Below are positions 1 through 11,689 of a stretch of DNA of 64,000 bases, piece after piece. The position numbers were made by a program, and so were the translations under genes. Within the stretch, counting starts at the first letter, position 1; each line of letters begins with the position of its first letter. Under the pieces are notes generated by a model, which was given only the letters and a program-made list of their open reading frames with translations, did no database searches and was not told the DNA's origin. The stretch is from Lepas anatifera (lineage: Eukaryota; Arthropoda; Thecostraca; Lepadidae): contig JAOTON010001528.1 of the NCBI GenBank assembly GCA_034440635.1, forward strand, positions 482,501 to 546,500. Direction: 5' to 3'.

Positions 1-1627
1 TAACGAAGTAACGGCGAGATTTGGCGGAAATGTCCCGAGGACAGCACTAGTAATAGCGTTGTTGGAATTGCAGCGATGCAGGGGCTGTGACAAAAGGTCA
101 GAGCTTCTGTCAAGCTGACAGTTCAGCCGCTGATGCGAGGCAGGCAGTCGTCCATTCTTACAGTGCGCTCCGTCACCGCACCAGAGGTCACCGTGAAATA
201 ACCTTCGAACCTGTCGATAATGCATTCGGACTGCGCCCGGTCTTTCATAATGGCGTCTGGCCGCGCTCCATGCACTGCCTGGTTGTCACTACAAAATGAT
301 GACACGAGACCTGTGGGGGTGATGGAGCACAATCGACCATGTATCATGACATGTCATCGCAAACAGCAGCCAGAGGCCATTCTAAACTGCAGACCAGAGG
401 AGCGTCCTGCCGCTTTCTAACCCGGCTGAATGGTAACAAATGTGTAAGAGATCCGTCTCCACACCGCCTAGCAACACGGCTCTGCCCAGACGCTATACTA
501 GGGGACACGTGGCTTAGTTGGAAGCTGATTATGGACGCGCGTGACGTCATTTATTGACTTGTGTTGCTTAGTCGCAGGTCAGAGACTGTTTTAACAGGTA
601 CTTTCTCAGCAAAAAGTGTATAGGAGTAACATTTTTCGAAGGAAAATTGTAGCAAACCTCTTCGATTTCTCCTAAACTGCAAAGTAATTACAAACTTCGT
701 ACAACATATTATTATCATAGTTTGATTTCATGGCAGTTCGATATCATTCGGAAAAATATCATACCTACGTTGGTGTTTGCTTGTAAAGGCGGGCCAGAGT
801 CACTTTCAGAAGAGAAGTTTCCCGCCTAGCCTTTGGCTGACTTCGTGTGTGCTTGATGACTATATTGCTGGCTGTTCCATCCGCTAGAACCCATGCTTTG
901 CAACGGGTTCATTGCTCTTCTTACACTATCTTCTACTCGGGAACCAGCTTCAGCAAAGTATATTACCACCTTATAAAGAAAGCATTCTATTTTTACCATG
1001 TCAATCTTGCATGCGAGCGTCATATTCAGAATCCGCTTGCTCCCCTGAAACTCCAGCCCTGTTGTGTCGAACCTCCCTGAAGCAGCACTCTGACTCTGGT
1101 ACGTGAGCTGGGCTCAAATCACGCCGCCCCGGGCCTCATCATGGTCCAACCGCCGCTGCCCTATATGGCATTGCAACCGGTGCATGGACTACGCGGGCTG
1201 GATCCATGAGTTTGTTGGCCGCGAGTTGCTCGCGCTGTCTGTGTTGCAGAGCAGCAGGGTCAGATTTACACATTCGCACCCAGCGAGCCCAGATGGGTGT
1301 GGGGTGCGGCTGGCTGCTATGGTGCTACCATACAGCACAGGCAGGGAGTGTCTCTCTGCAAAGCCATGGGCAGACGATGATACGGAACAGAGGCGTACCA
1401 TGCCACCGATAATTTTTCACTACGGTTTAGGAGCGGTTCCATGGAAATGAAGTTTGTTTGGATCTCTTTTGGAGTAGCACAACCATAATGGTGATCTAAA
1501 TATAAACTGGAACTGGTTGTACGTATTAATAGCAGCCTTTGAAGCGATGGAGTTTGTGGGCCATCTCCAAAGGGCATTGGAACATATATTCAAGTTGGGG
1601 GAGGGGGAAGGGAGGATCCAGTCGCTT
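1..1627. other. Unannotated sequence, no supported gene
   Basis: Mixed-composition sequence with only short overlapping open frames on both strands. I see no splice-site pair, domain or repeat terminus that I can support. A 74-codon minus-strand frame at 123-347 looks vaguely protein-like but matches nothing I recognise. Confidence 0.5.
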
Positions 1628-1639
1628 GGTTGAGAGGGA

Positions 1640-1826
1640 TAATAATAATTTTTGGGGCTTATCGACGCACCAACTGCCAGGCTCATATGGCGTCGCCAAC
1701 TCTTTCCCAGTTGGAAGGGTTTCTCGGGAGCCAGCTTGCTCCTTGTTCAGGGAAGCCGCCGGGCCTTGAACCCAGGTCGGCTGAATGGAAGTCAGCTACG
1801 CTGAACCACTCCACTACCGCGCCCCC
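1640..1826 (-). repeat. tRNA-derived SINE (family A), full-length copy
   Basis: On the minus strand the element begins with a tRNA-like head holding an A-box-like TAGTGGAGTGG and a B-box-like GGTTCAAGGCC. It ends in an AT-rich tail read as AATTATTATTA. It is bounded by a 12-bp direct repeat, GGTTGAGAGGGA, at 1628-1639 and 1827-1838, which is the target-site duplication. The head is typical of Pol III-transcribed SINEs mobilised by a LINE. Other copies lie at 37236-37403 and, truncated, near 48497-48574. Confidence 0.9.
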
Positions 1827-1838
1827 GGTTGAGAGGGA

Positions 1839-2705
1839 GGGCAAACCCATGTCGACGGGGAAAAGTAAGTTGTGTGGCAGACGCGACAGCCAGTAGGATT
1901 AAACTGGTGTGGTGAATACATTTTTACCTTAAAGAAGTATATATCTTGCAAACGGACAAAAACGTTGAAAATTGTGTTTACTAATAGCACGTCTCCCCAG
2001 TTGATCATTTATAAAGCACCGATTTGCTGGGTGGAGGGGGCGAGGGTGAAGAGGGTGTAGGATTCAACTCGGCCCCCTCTTTTTCGCACTAGGGCATAGC
2101 TGAATTGTCCCCCTTCTGGATCTGTTTCTGGGCAAAGGATGTGATGGTGATTTCCCCACCCACCGCGTAATCTGTCACGATCATGCTGCTTGACAGTTGA
2201 CTGACAGTGACAAGCTACACTGTAACCTTTACACAGCCCTTCGAATATTTCGGGTAAAATTGCTACCTAAAGCATGAAAGCCTGCTTATTTGACCCACGA
2301 CTGCCTCTCAGGGATCATATATCCATTGTTTATATGACATTGATCCTCGGAAGTTTCCTAAGAACACTGGGTACCCAGATTTAGAAAACGTTTTGATGTT
2401 CTCTTCTACCCGATTTTAAATTTCCACCCCCTCCTAAAAATGTCTTCGTTCGTTGCACTGCATATGCCATGGCGCTGACCTGGCACTAGTTTGTCGATAT
2501 AAAAACCCGTCACCACCAACTGTTTTATTTGATGACGTTTTGTCGGATAAAAATTTCAGATCAATCTTTGAAACCTTCCCTGACTAAACACTGACACTTG
2601 CAGACGCAGAGGGGGCCAAGGTGCCATGACCCCCCCAAAATGATGAAATTGTGAATAATTAAAAAGCACTATGTTTTTTACGATTTTCCCCGAAGTTGCC
2701 CCCCA
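1839..2705. other. Unannotated sequence
   Basis: AT-moderate sequence with no convincing ORF, splice-site pair or repeat boundary. I see nothing to annotate. Confidence 0.5.
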
Positions 2706-2886
2706 AGGGGCGTAGCCAAGGGGAGCGGCAGGGACAGCCGCCCCCTGAGGGCCCGAAGGGCCCCTGAGGACACGATTCTGTAACAAGCAGGGCGCTTTTG
2801 TACCACCAGGGCCCTTATGGGGCGCTGTCCCAGGGGCCCTTTTCGGGGCGCCACCCCCCCCTGAGCGAAATCCTGGCTACGCCCCT
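2706..2886. repeat. Short GC-rich MITE (GGGCC family)
   Basis: The element starts AGGGGCGTAGCCA and ends TGGCTACGCCCCT, which are terminal inverted repeats. The interior is rich in GGGCCC. Imperfect direct repeats of about 8 bp (TGCCCCCC and TGCCCCCT) flank it, which would fit a hAT-type duplication. Related copies are at 57597-57892 (complete, opposite orientation), from about 24637 (start only) and 38667-38736 (end only). It has no coding capacity, so it must be moved in trans. Confidence 0.75.
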
Positions 2887-5800
2887 GCCCCCTCCCAAAC
2901 GGCGCTTCTGCGTGTCCGCCCCTGTACACTGTTTAAATATCTTTTAGGTGAGGTCACTTGATATTGTCTAGTGATCTGACCGAAGATGAACTAAGCCTCC
3001 GTAAAGCTGCGATATTGACAAAGGACAAACTATGCCAAGTACAAAGCAGGGTACCAATATTTTTAAGGACTTGAGAGGGTGCGATTTGATCATTTGAGGT
3101 GCCTGGTTGAACGTTTTTAGGTCGAAATTATTTCCTTCAGCTTAGGAGCGTTATCTATATGTTCATAAAATTATTTGAGCCGATTCTAGAACGCTTTCGC
3201 CAAAATATGAGCTATTACCTTGTTCTTAACATACAAGGGGCTAAAGCTCCAGCAAGCTTCGAATTCTAAAGCCCAACGATACATGAGAAGAGGATGGCTT
3301 TCGCTCACTTTTCATTCCGTTTTACCATAACTTCACCTTTGTGACCAGGATTTCTCACAGCTTCCGTCTTTGAAGAAAAAAACAAAATAATCATCTTCAC
3401 CTTTGATCTTTAAAACGAAATGTGTTTAGCGGTATTGTTAAAAATCAGCCCCCTCCAAGAGCAAGGTGTGACGAGGTGTGACGAGGTGTGACGGCACACA
3501 CTCACCCTCCAAGGCTGTATGAAGGGTACATTTATACTATCCAGAATATTCCAAAAAGATGGCCATTAAAAAAACAGAATGTTTTATTTCTATATCTGGA
3601 AAAAGTTAGATTCCTTGTGTTCTCTCGCATTTGCAAGCGAAAATCACAAAATCTGGAATATTTTCAGTAGGCGTTGCGTTTGAAAAGTTCCTTCACGCCT
3701 GTGTGATGTCACTCAGTCATGGAGGAATCCCCTGGAACGTACATGCCTTCAAATAAGTGCACCTTGGGTAAAAATACCAAAGCGCGATAGTCATAAATTG
3801 TTAGCCCTCCCGTTTCCGGTTCTGCTGATTATTAACCCATAAGCCAGCGTCATTTTTGTCTCTACTTTAAGGCTCAAATCGTACCAGTATGATCTTCATT
3901 TTATGATATTGTGTGTTTTAGCTGAGTATACAGTGCATTTGAAATGTTAGGTTTTTATAGGACGATTTTGTGGAACTTATTTTGGAAGGTTTTTCAAGTG
4001 AGGTAGCTTTGAATTTTTTGTTTTAATAGCATATGGAAAGCCAAAGAATTTGTATGATTGACATAACTAGACCATAGTCAGATGTAAAAACAGTAAGATT
4101 TTCTTAACGGCTTTGCCTAGACATCGTCAAATATGAAGGGACAAAATGACCCGCTGGGCTTGCAACATCTTAGGGCCGCTAAAGAAAGATTTCTGTCTGT
4201 TGGTTTATAATGTTACCTAGGAAATAGGCACTTGGTCCTGAATCAGGGTTGCTAGTTTAAGACTTTTATAAATCTGAAGATTTTAGGGCAATGTATACCT
4301 TTAAACTTTGAGTTCATGAAATGCTTCCAACGTTTTCAGTCTGTTTTTTTAATGATAATCAAATATTTTAAGAAACATGAATAGTTTCGTATTTTTGAAT
4401 GGTTGTCAAAGACAATTTTGGGTTTTGAAACTTAAAGAAACATTAGATACTTCATGTTAAACTAGCAATTTTTTTTCCTCTGATGGATTGTTGTAGTGGA
4501 TAAGAGGATGGAACAGTGGATTAAGACTTATTTGAGGGAGGGGGTTAGGTCTCACACCTATCGCCTCGACAGCCTATTATGAATTTACTATAGGCACACT
4601 GCCATTTTAGTGCTTCTTTTACCCTTGTGTCACCACTGATTAAGCCAATGACCAGCTAACAAATGAGTTGAATTATCGCGGCCGCGTGTTTGTTGTGACA
4701 GATTGCTTTAAAGGGGCAAGCATGAGTTCTATAACTTCTGTTAAAACGCAATTGCACTGTTGGGCTTGTTTTCATGAAACTATGTGCATGGTTTACGCTT
4801 TTTGTTAGACTTTTCTTATTATTCGTATAAACATAAACCCATCTATCAAAATATGTTAGAATAAATATATAAGATAGTTGTTAGAAGCACAGATAAATGT
4901 TTTTAAGAAAAAGTTTTTTAATGGAAATCGTAATCTATATAAAAATAATTGTATAAAAAATTACCGGTTATACAGGCGTCTAAATGCTATTAATGAAGAT
5001 TAGCTACTTTAAAAAGTTAAAATAAAACCGTTTAATTTAATTTTAATGTAAACCGGTAGATATATTATTTTAAGTTTATTGTATAATATTAGATTATACT
5101 TTAAAGCTAGTAGGTGTAGAAGTCAGACGAAGAGGGGAAGGGACAAGAAATGTTTCAAACCTTATATTCATTATATTTTAATATTATATGTATACTATAT
5201 AAAATATTCTTAAAATACTGTATTCAACAATTTATCCATTCAAATCATGTTGTGCTTTGTATACTATTTAAATATGACTTTGTTTTATAATTAAACCTGA
5301 AGCATAAACTTTAACATTTAACCATCCATATAAAGAGGAAATAAAAACACTTAAAACTGCAGTAAACATCGCGTGTGTGACCGGTGCGGGGTGATTCCAA
5401 GCGGGTTTTTGTCGTGTTATTAATCTAAAGTGGTATGGTTTAAACTTGGAACATTTATTTGCATATTTTAAACATAGGAACACATTTGTTTCCCAACTGC
5501 TGTGGTGTGGTTAAAGGGACGGTATACATATTTCCCGCATAAATTACTCAAAAGTCCAATAGGATAGATACTCAGTCTTCCTTCAACTTCTCGTCTCAAA
5601 CCAAAATTACATTTAAGATCAGGATCATATTTTCCACACAAAAAAACTTGTGTCTTTCACACTCTACCAGCCCCAGTCATCTTTATCCAAGGAGACAGAA
5701 AGCGCTGGAGACACGTTACATAAACGTACAATCAAAACATCACCCTTTACCTTCAGCTCAAGCGAGGCCTCCGCCAGACCCGTGACATTCGCACGGCTGG

Positions 5801-7541
5801 TAAAACGGCCCGCTGAGAATAGGAAGAACAAGACTGACACCATCGTTAGCCAAGCCTTGCCTGGTTCACGGCCGTGTTATGGCTGCCGAGCAAGCGACGG
5901 TCCGTTCCGAGCCTGGTTTCCCAGAAGCCGCCAATAAACACGCTCGGCTGGCCGGCCGTGCATAAATGTTTACCAAACTACAGAGAAGCACCCACCGGGT
6001 CCACCCTGTTCAAAAGGGTCGGGTTTCACGCGACAGACACCCGACTTTCTAACTCGGCCAACTTCCAAGCTGCGTTGGCGAAGCTTCTGCTACTGGTGAT
6101 GATATTAATGTCTTCTTGCAGACGCCAGTTCTGTTAAGCTGTGCCTTGGAACCTTGGAATTGAAACACAGCACGGCCCGCAAGGGCAGGGTTTTGGCTTA
6201 CGCCCATTTCTTGCTGAGGTCTGTTGCAGTGTGTGATGATTGCCTGAAAATGTATCTTATATAGAAAAACGAAACTAGCGCTTACTGTTCCCCACATTCA
6301 ATAAAAAGCCGGATCCGAGACTCTTGTTCACTTACTCAAATTATCTACACATGAAGATTAAACATAACTCAAGGCCTCAAGATGAGAAACAGCAGGCTTA
6401 CAATAATGATAAACATACACTTAACGATAAGCTCAGCCTAAACATAAGTTTAACTATTTGCATCGAAAATTTGTACAGCCGACTGACATGTAGTCGAGTC
6501 TAAGCCCTACACAATGATCAAACATTTTAACACTGTGGCTTGCCCTGGCAGATACAAGAGCTTATTTCAGAAGCATTGACTATAGTCCAACCCAAACTAT
6601 TCAGAAAGGTTGCGGCTGTCAATTCTGGTTGCATGCTTGAATGCCACCCCGGTAACTCAGTTGGTAGAGCGTTGGGCCCAGGTCCGCTCAGAAAACCGTG
6701 CAGTAGCAGGCAGTGCATCGATGAAAGCTTAGGATCGGTTCCCCTGAGACGCTCCGGTGCTCAATATTTACCCGACGTAGGTCAGCTGGAAACCGACTGA
6801 TAAAAGGGGTGACACGAACGGGCAGCCGTTAAACTTTGTTAAACTTTGGCAACGTTAAACTTTGGCTTCTAAATTAGCCCGTCATTGCTCGTTCGGATCG
6901 ATGTGCCGAAGTCTCCGTTACAAATCCATTGCTGACTTTAGTGAGGCTTCGATCCCAGAAACCGAAACTGTAATAACTTGGACGTAATTGATATATACAA
7001 AAATGTGAACAGACTCTATCAGTCGATAGAAAATCGAAAGTGCTGAGCTTTCATCGAGGTACGCTTCGCATTCAAAACTGCATTGTAATACCCAACTGCA
7101 TCTTCAGTGTCTGTTTGCGCTGGGGCTAATACAGCGTTCTGAACAAACATTGATCGTGAAAGTTGTGGGCTGCAGAACCCTCCCGGAAGATATATTGGCA
7201 AATTTGGTTCGAGCTGCCAGGTAATGAGGTGTAAAATCAAACAGCCGTGAAAAAGAGTCGTGATGTAGTTTCGTGATATTCAACCTCCGTGGACCGTGCG
7301 TTACGAACACGTGTGACAATGCATTTCGATATTATTTTTTGCCTTAGGTAGTTGAGCCATATTTGCATGATGTCCCTGCAAGGATCAGGCCATGTATATC
7401 TTTTTTGTTTGCTGAGCTTACTTCTACGTATCTTTTACTGTCACGAAAAGTCATGGCATCATACGTATGGTTATAGAGACATTACATACGGCGAAAGAAA
7501 TACGCAGCTTTTCCTATTATCTTAAACATACCACACAAATA

Positions 7542-7544
<3 letters not shown>
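2887..7544. other. Unannotated AT-rich intergenic sequence
   Basis: Long AT-rich stretch. It holds a small tandem repeat (ACGAGGTGTG, about 3 copies, near 3470-3492) and a slightly CpG-richer patch at 5750-6100. I found no supported exon. Confidence 0.5.
6645..6765 (+). repeat. Possible tRNA-like SINE head relic
   Basis: The segment CCCCGGTAACTCAGTTGG followed by TAGAGCG reads like the D-arm and A-box region of a tRNA. No good B box follows at the right distance; GGTTCCCCTGA near 6727 is weak. It may be a decayed tRNA-derived SINE or a chance match. Confidence 0.3.

Positions 7545-7584
<40 letters not shown>
7545..7584. repeat. (TA)n microsatellite
   Basis: Uninterrupted TA dinucleotide array immediately left of the first long inverted repeat. 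Confidence 0.95.
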
Positions 7585-7589
<5 letters not shown>

Positions 7590-7599
7590 TACTTCAGCA

Positions 7600-8158
7600 A
7601 TATATCTTCGTTTAGACAATGACGATTAAAATTAATAGATGAGTCACATTTTGAGAGCTTCTTTTGTTGTTTTTCTATTTTTTCGTATCATGAGTCTTAT
7701 ATCAGGTGGTGTTTGGTAAATCAATGACCCAAAATTCATGCAATTCCGACTAGTTTCACCTGTATTCAAACAATTATTTTCAAGGACTGGACGTCGCTGC
7801 TCACAGTTCAAATATTCATATTTGAAAATTAGATTGATTAGAATGGGCTAAAAAACTAGGACACTTCCATGTCCAAACTAGGACAACTAGGACACTCATG
7901 GAAGTGTGCTAGTTTTTTAGCTCATTCTAATCAATCTAATTTTCAAATACGAATATTTGAGCTGTGAGCAGCGACGTCCAGTCCTTGAAAATAATTGTTT
8001 GAATACAGTTGAAACTAGTCGGAATTGCATGAATTTTGGATCATTGATTTACCAAACACCACCTGATATAAGACTCCTGATACGAAAAATAGAAAAACAA
8101 CAAAGAAGCTCTCAAAATGTGACTCATCTACTAATTTTAATCGTCATTGTCTAAACGA

Positions 8159-8166
<8 letters not shown>
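7600..8166. repeat. Long near-perfect inverted repeat (272-bp arms, 25-bp loop)
   Basis: The left arm 7600-7871 and right arm 7897-8166 are reverse complements with only a few mismatches, around a 25-base loop. Both ends meet (TA)n arrays. The transcript of either strand would fold into a hairpin of about 270 bp. No terminal duplication other than TA can be told apart from the flanking arrays. I recognise no protein in the arms; the 65-codon frame at 7957-8154 spans most of the right arm only. Confidence 0.9.

Positions 8167-8219
<53 letters not shown>
8160..8219. repeat. (TA)n microsatellite
   Basis: TA array of about 60 bp that separates the two long inverted repeats. Confidence 0.95.
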
Positions 8220-8222
<3 letters not shown>

Positions 8223-8278
8223 GATATATGGAAGAGACTTGAGAATTTTTTAATTTACTTTATATTTATATTTGTACA

Positions 8279-8308
8279 GACGTTTCGGAGTCAAAGCACC
8301 TTCGTCAG
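8279..8308 (-). ncRNA. Hammerhead ribozyme-like core, left arm
   Basis: On the minus strand CTGACGA is followed by 15 bases and then GAAACGTC. The palindromic ACGT after GAAA would fit a minimal stem III of the kind proposed to work as a dimer in Penelope-like elements. Stem II pairing is weak, so activity is doubtful. Confidence 0.4.
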
Positions 8309-8429
8309 TATGAACTGTAAAATTACATCAAAAGACATTAAAACAACACACACATGAAGCACCATAAAACGAATAAACAAGACAGTTTAGCAAGAATGAA
8401 TCGGGCAAACATTTCTATCGCGTTTTAAA

Positions 8430-8543
8430 TTTCTCTCACGTCTAGCACGAAAACACGGCAGTGGGGAAACTTCTGATATTGCTAAACATGCCGCAAATTT
8501 CGACCAATTTACAAACCCAGATCGCGTGTTTAAAGAGGGGTAA
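8430..8543 (+). pseudogene. Fragment of Penelope-like GIY-YIG endonuclease C-terminus
   Basis: A 37-codon open stretch ends at TAA 8541-8543. Its residues include a block of the form S-D-I-A-K-H-A followed at about 12 residues by N-P-D-R-V, which resembles the conserved serine-histidine-asparagine tail of GIY-YIG domains in Penelope-like polyproteins. Only the last part of the domain is present, and the catalytic GIY and YIG strands are absent, so it is a 5'-truncated remnant. It lies between the two inverted terminal segments, which supports the element call. Confidence 0.45.
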
Positions 8544-8628
8544 ACTGAAATAAATGCTGTCTGTTCGTTTTATGGTGTTTCATGTGTGTGTTGTTTTAAT
8601 GTCTTTTGGTGTAATTTTACAGTTCATA

Positions 8629-8658
8629 CTGACGAAGGTGCTTTGACTCCGAAACGTC
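8629..8658 (+). ncRNA. Hammerhead ribozyme-like core, right arm
   Basis: CTGACGA starts at 8629 and GAAACGTC occupies 8651-8658, with 15 bases between. The spacing and order match the conserved hammerhead core, with cleavage expected after GTC. Stem I can form only about three pairs by eye and stem II is poor. The copy may be decayed. Confidence 0.4.
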
Positions 8659-8735
8659 TGTACAAATATAAATATAAAGTAAATTAAAAAGTCTCAAGTC
8701 TCTTCCATATATCATATATTATGTCGAAAACATAT

Positions 8736-8736
<1 letters not shown>

Positions 8737-8772
<36 letters not shown>
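8737..8772. repeat. (TA)n microsatellite
   Basis: TA array to the right of the Penelope-like inverted pair. Confidence 0.95.
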
Positions 8773-8779
<7 letters not shown>

Positions 8780-9059
8780 TGTGTGTATATACATCTGAGA
8801 ATAACCAAAGCCTTATCTGAAAACTCGAATAAACCACGAAAAACTAATCATTGACATAGAGGCTCTCGATTTAACGAAACGTGTATAAAGGGACGTCTCG
8901 TTCGAAATATTCGAGCATTAATATGTGTAAATATATTTATACATATCTATATTTTTCGGTTTAAAGATTTGGTTCCAAGATTGCCTCTCTGGGGTAGTGT
9001 ACAAATACAGTTGCGTTTTGCAAGCGTCATACGTTGGGTCTACTCAGCGTAGTTTGATT

Positions 9060-9082
9060 CTGTATTCTGTATTCTGTATTCT
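9060..9082. repeat. Short TGTATTC tandem repeat
   Basis: About three copies of the heptamer TGTATTC in a row. Confidence 0.8.
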
Positions 9083-9543
9083 CCGAGTTAGGCAACACCA
9101 CGGATTTCGAAAGAACTAAAAACAAATGTTACAAATCCGGATTCTTCGGCAATCAGAGTCCACTCTTTTGAGTGTGATACACCCATAACCTTAGATCAAT
9201 TCACTAGTAAATAGAAGCTCATCTAACATTGACCTCGAATTTTTGAATTACTTTATATACATGAATTAAACCAGTTCTAAACAATACTGCTCGGCCTTTA
9301 CCTTAAACATTGTACAATAGTTGAAATAGGAAGAACCTTTTAAAAAAGTGCAGCCGCTTCTTGTGGTTTTTGTATTTAAACTGTAGTCCGTGTTTTTATG
9401 TACTGTTGTATATTTGGTATGCCTTCGCAATTATGCTTCCTTAACTTGTCCTTCTACTATTTACTTATTGCTATATGTTTTTAAGATACGAAACCGGTCC
9501 AATAAATGTCACTTCTAAGTTTATTCCTTCTTCATTTCTGAGC

Positions 9544-9545
<2 letters not shown>

Positions 9546-9602
<57 letters not shown>
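9546..9602. repeat. (TA)n microsatellite
   Basis: TA array of about 57 bp. Confidence 0.95.
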
Positions 9603-9604
<2 letters not shown>

Positions 9605-10717
9605 CGATAATTTGGTAGCGTGTTCAAGCCGAATCACCGGTCTGCCGGGGATCCAGCGTTGTGCATGGATTATACCTCGGTGTTCTGCAGCGTTTGGGGT
9701 TGAGGTGCGACGGCTGACAGCAGCGTGCAGCCCAGCCTGGAACCACCTGCTGGAACTAGGCAGGCCGACAGAGCTGTAAATTACGATGTCTGGTCAATAG
9801 CGCGATCGTCAGCGGGATTGGCGTGCCACTCCATCCCCGTCTGCTAACAAAACGCAGCCTGTTCGTACCGTTACAGGGCCAGGTTTTTCAGGAAGGCGGC
9901 CTTTCAACCAGGGGTCCGGCACAGGGCTGGGGATTCAGACGTGGAACTTCTCCATGGCCTAAATATACGGATCCTGACAGGAAGATGGATTGGACTAAAT
10001 TCAAAGGTTCTGACGAGGTCTAAATCTAGGCAAGCTCTCGGAAGAATCGAGGGGATTGTTAAGCCTTAACGGGTGGTCTATGCGTAATTTACTATCAGAG
10101 TAAATCGGAGTACCAGAAAGATGCAATAAGTTTTGGGAAAAATGACCAACTCCAGTCACCATGATCCACTAAAAGAGAGAAGAGTTTCAACAGTACCCAT
10201 AGAGTGCACCAGGTCAAGATACTCCTACAACCTTGTAACTCGAGGCCTACATCCTCCTGTGACTTTTTCCTGTGTGAAGGGTCAGCCGGATCTTGTCTCC
10301 ACGTGAGCGGAGGGCCCACCCAGCTTAGCAAAGTCTGTAAGATCGAGCTCTCGGTTGAATGGAGGCCGCAGGGAGAGCCAAGGCCAGTGCACGCACACGC
10401 AGCCATGACTGCTGCAGCCGTTCTGGGGCCTCCGCCCTCCCTGTGAAGAGTGGTCCTTTCCCTGCCGCAGGGGCGCTATGTGATACTCAGACGAACACCG
10501 CGATACGCCAGCCCAGGCTTGGAGACGAATAGAACTTTCATCTGAAATAAATGGCCCAATCCTTCCTATCGCCTGAAAATTCAAGCCAACGGAAAAAGAT
10601 GGAGTCTGCCTTCGCAACGCCATAGATCAATCGGACGCCACTTATGGAATAATTAGGCATCAATTTCAGTGCATGAAAATCACGTGGGGTTCCAGGAAAG
10701 ACACAAAGGACACCACA
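9603..10717. other. Unannotated sequence of mixed GC
   Basis: GC content is higher than on either side and there are several open frames of 60-113 codons on both strands. None has a recognisable domain or a convincing pair of splice sites. Confidence 0.45.
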
Positions 10718-11617
<900 letters not shown>

Positions 11618-11689
11618 GATATCAATTTGCCATTCTCTTTCGTCAGTTTTCATGATAGGTGTTATCTTGTGCGGTGATTCACTGCCCGT

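Larger units (their letters stand above)
8222..8722. mobile_element. Inverted pair of Penelope-like element 3' ends
   Basis: Arms of about 165 bp at 8222-8388 and 8563-8722 are reverse complements of each other. Each carries CTGACGA then about 15 bases then GAAACGTC, the signature seen in hammerhead-bearing Penelope-like element terminal regions. The spacer holds the end of a protein frame resembling the C-terminus of a GIY-YIG endonuclease, which is the domain that closes the Penelope-like polyprotein. (TA)n arrays flank the structure. The assignment is inferred from motifs, not from a database search. Confidence 0.55.

Noticed and set aside
6645..6765. Functional tRNA gene
   Set aside because: Only the 5' half resembles a tRNA. 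The acceptor stem and a good B box are missing.
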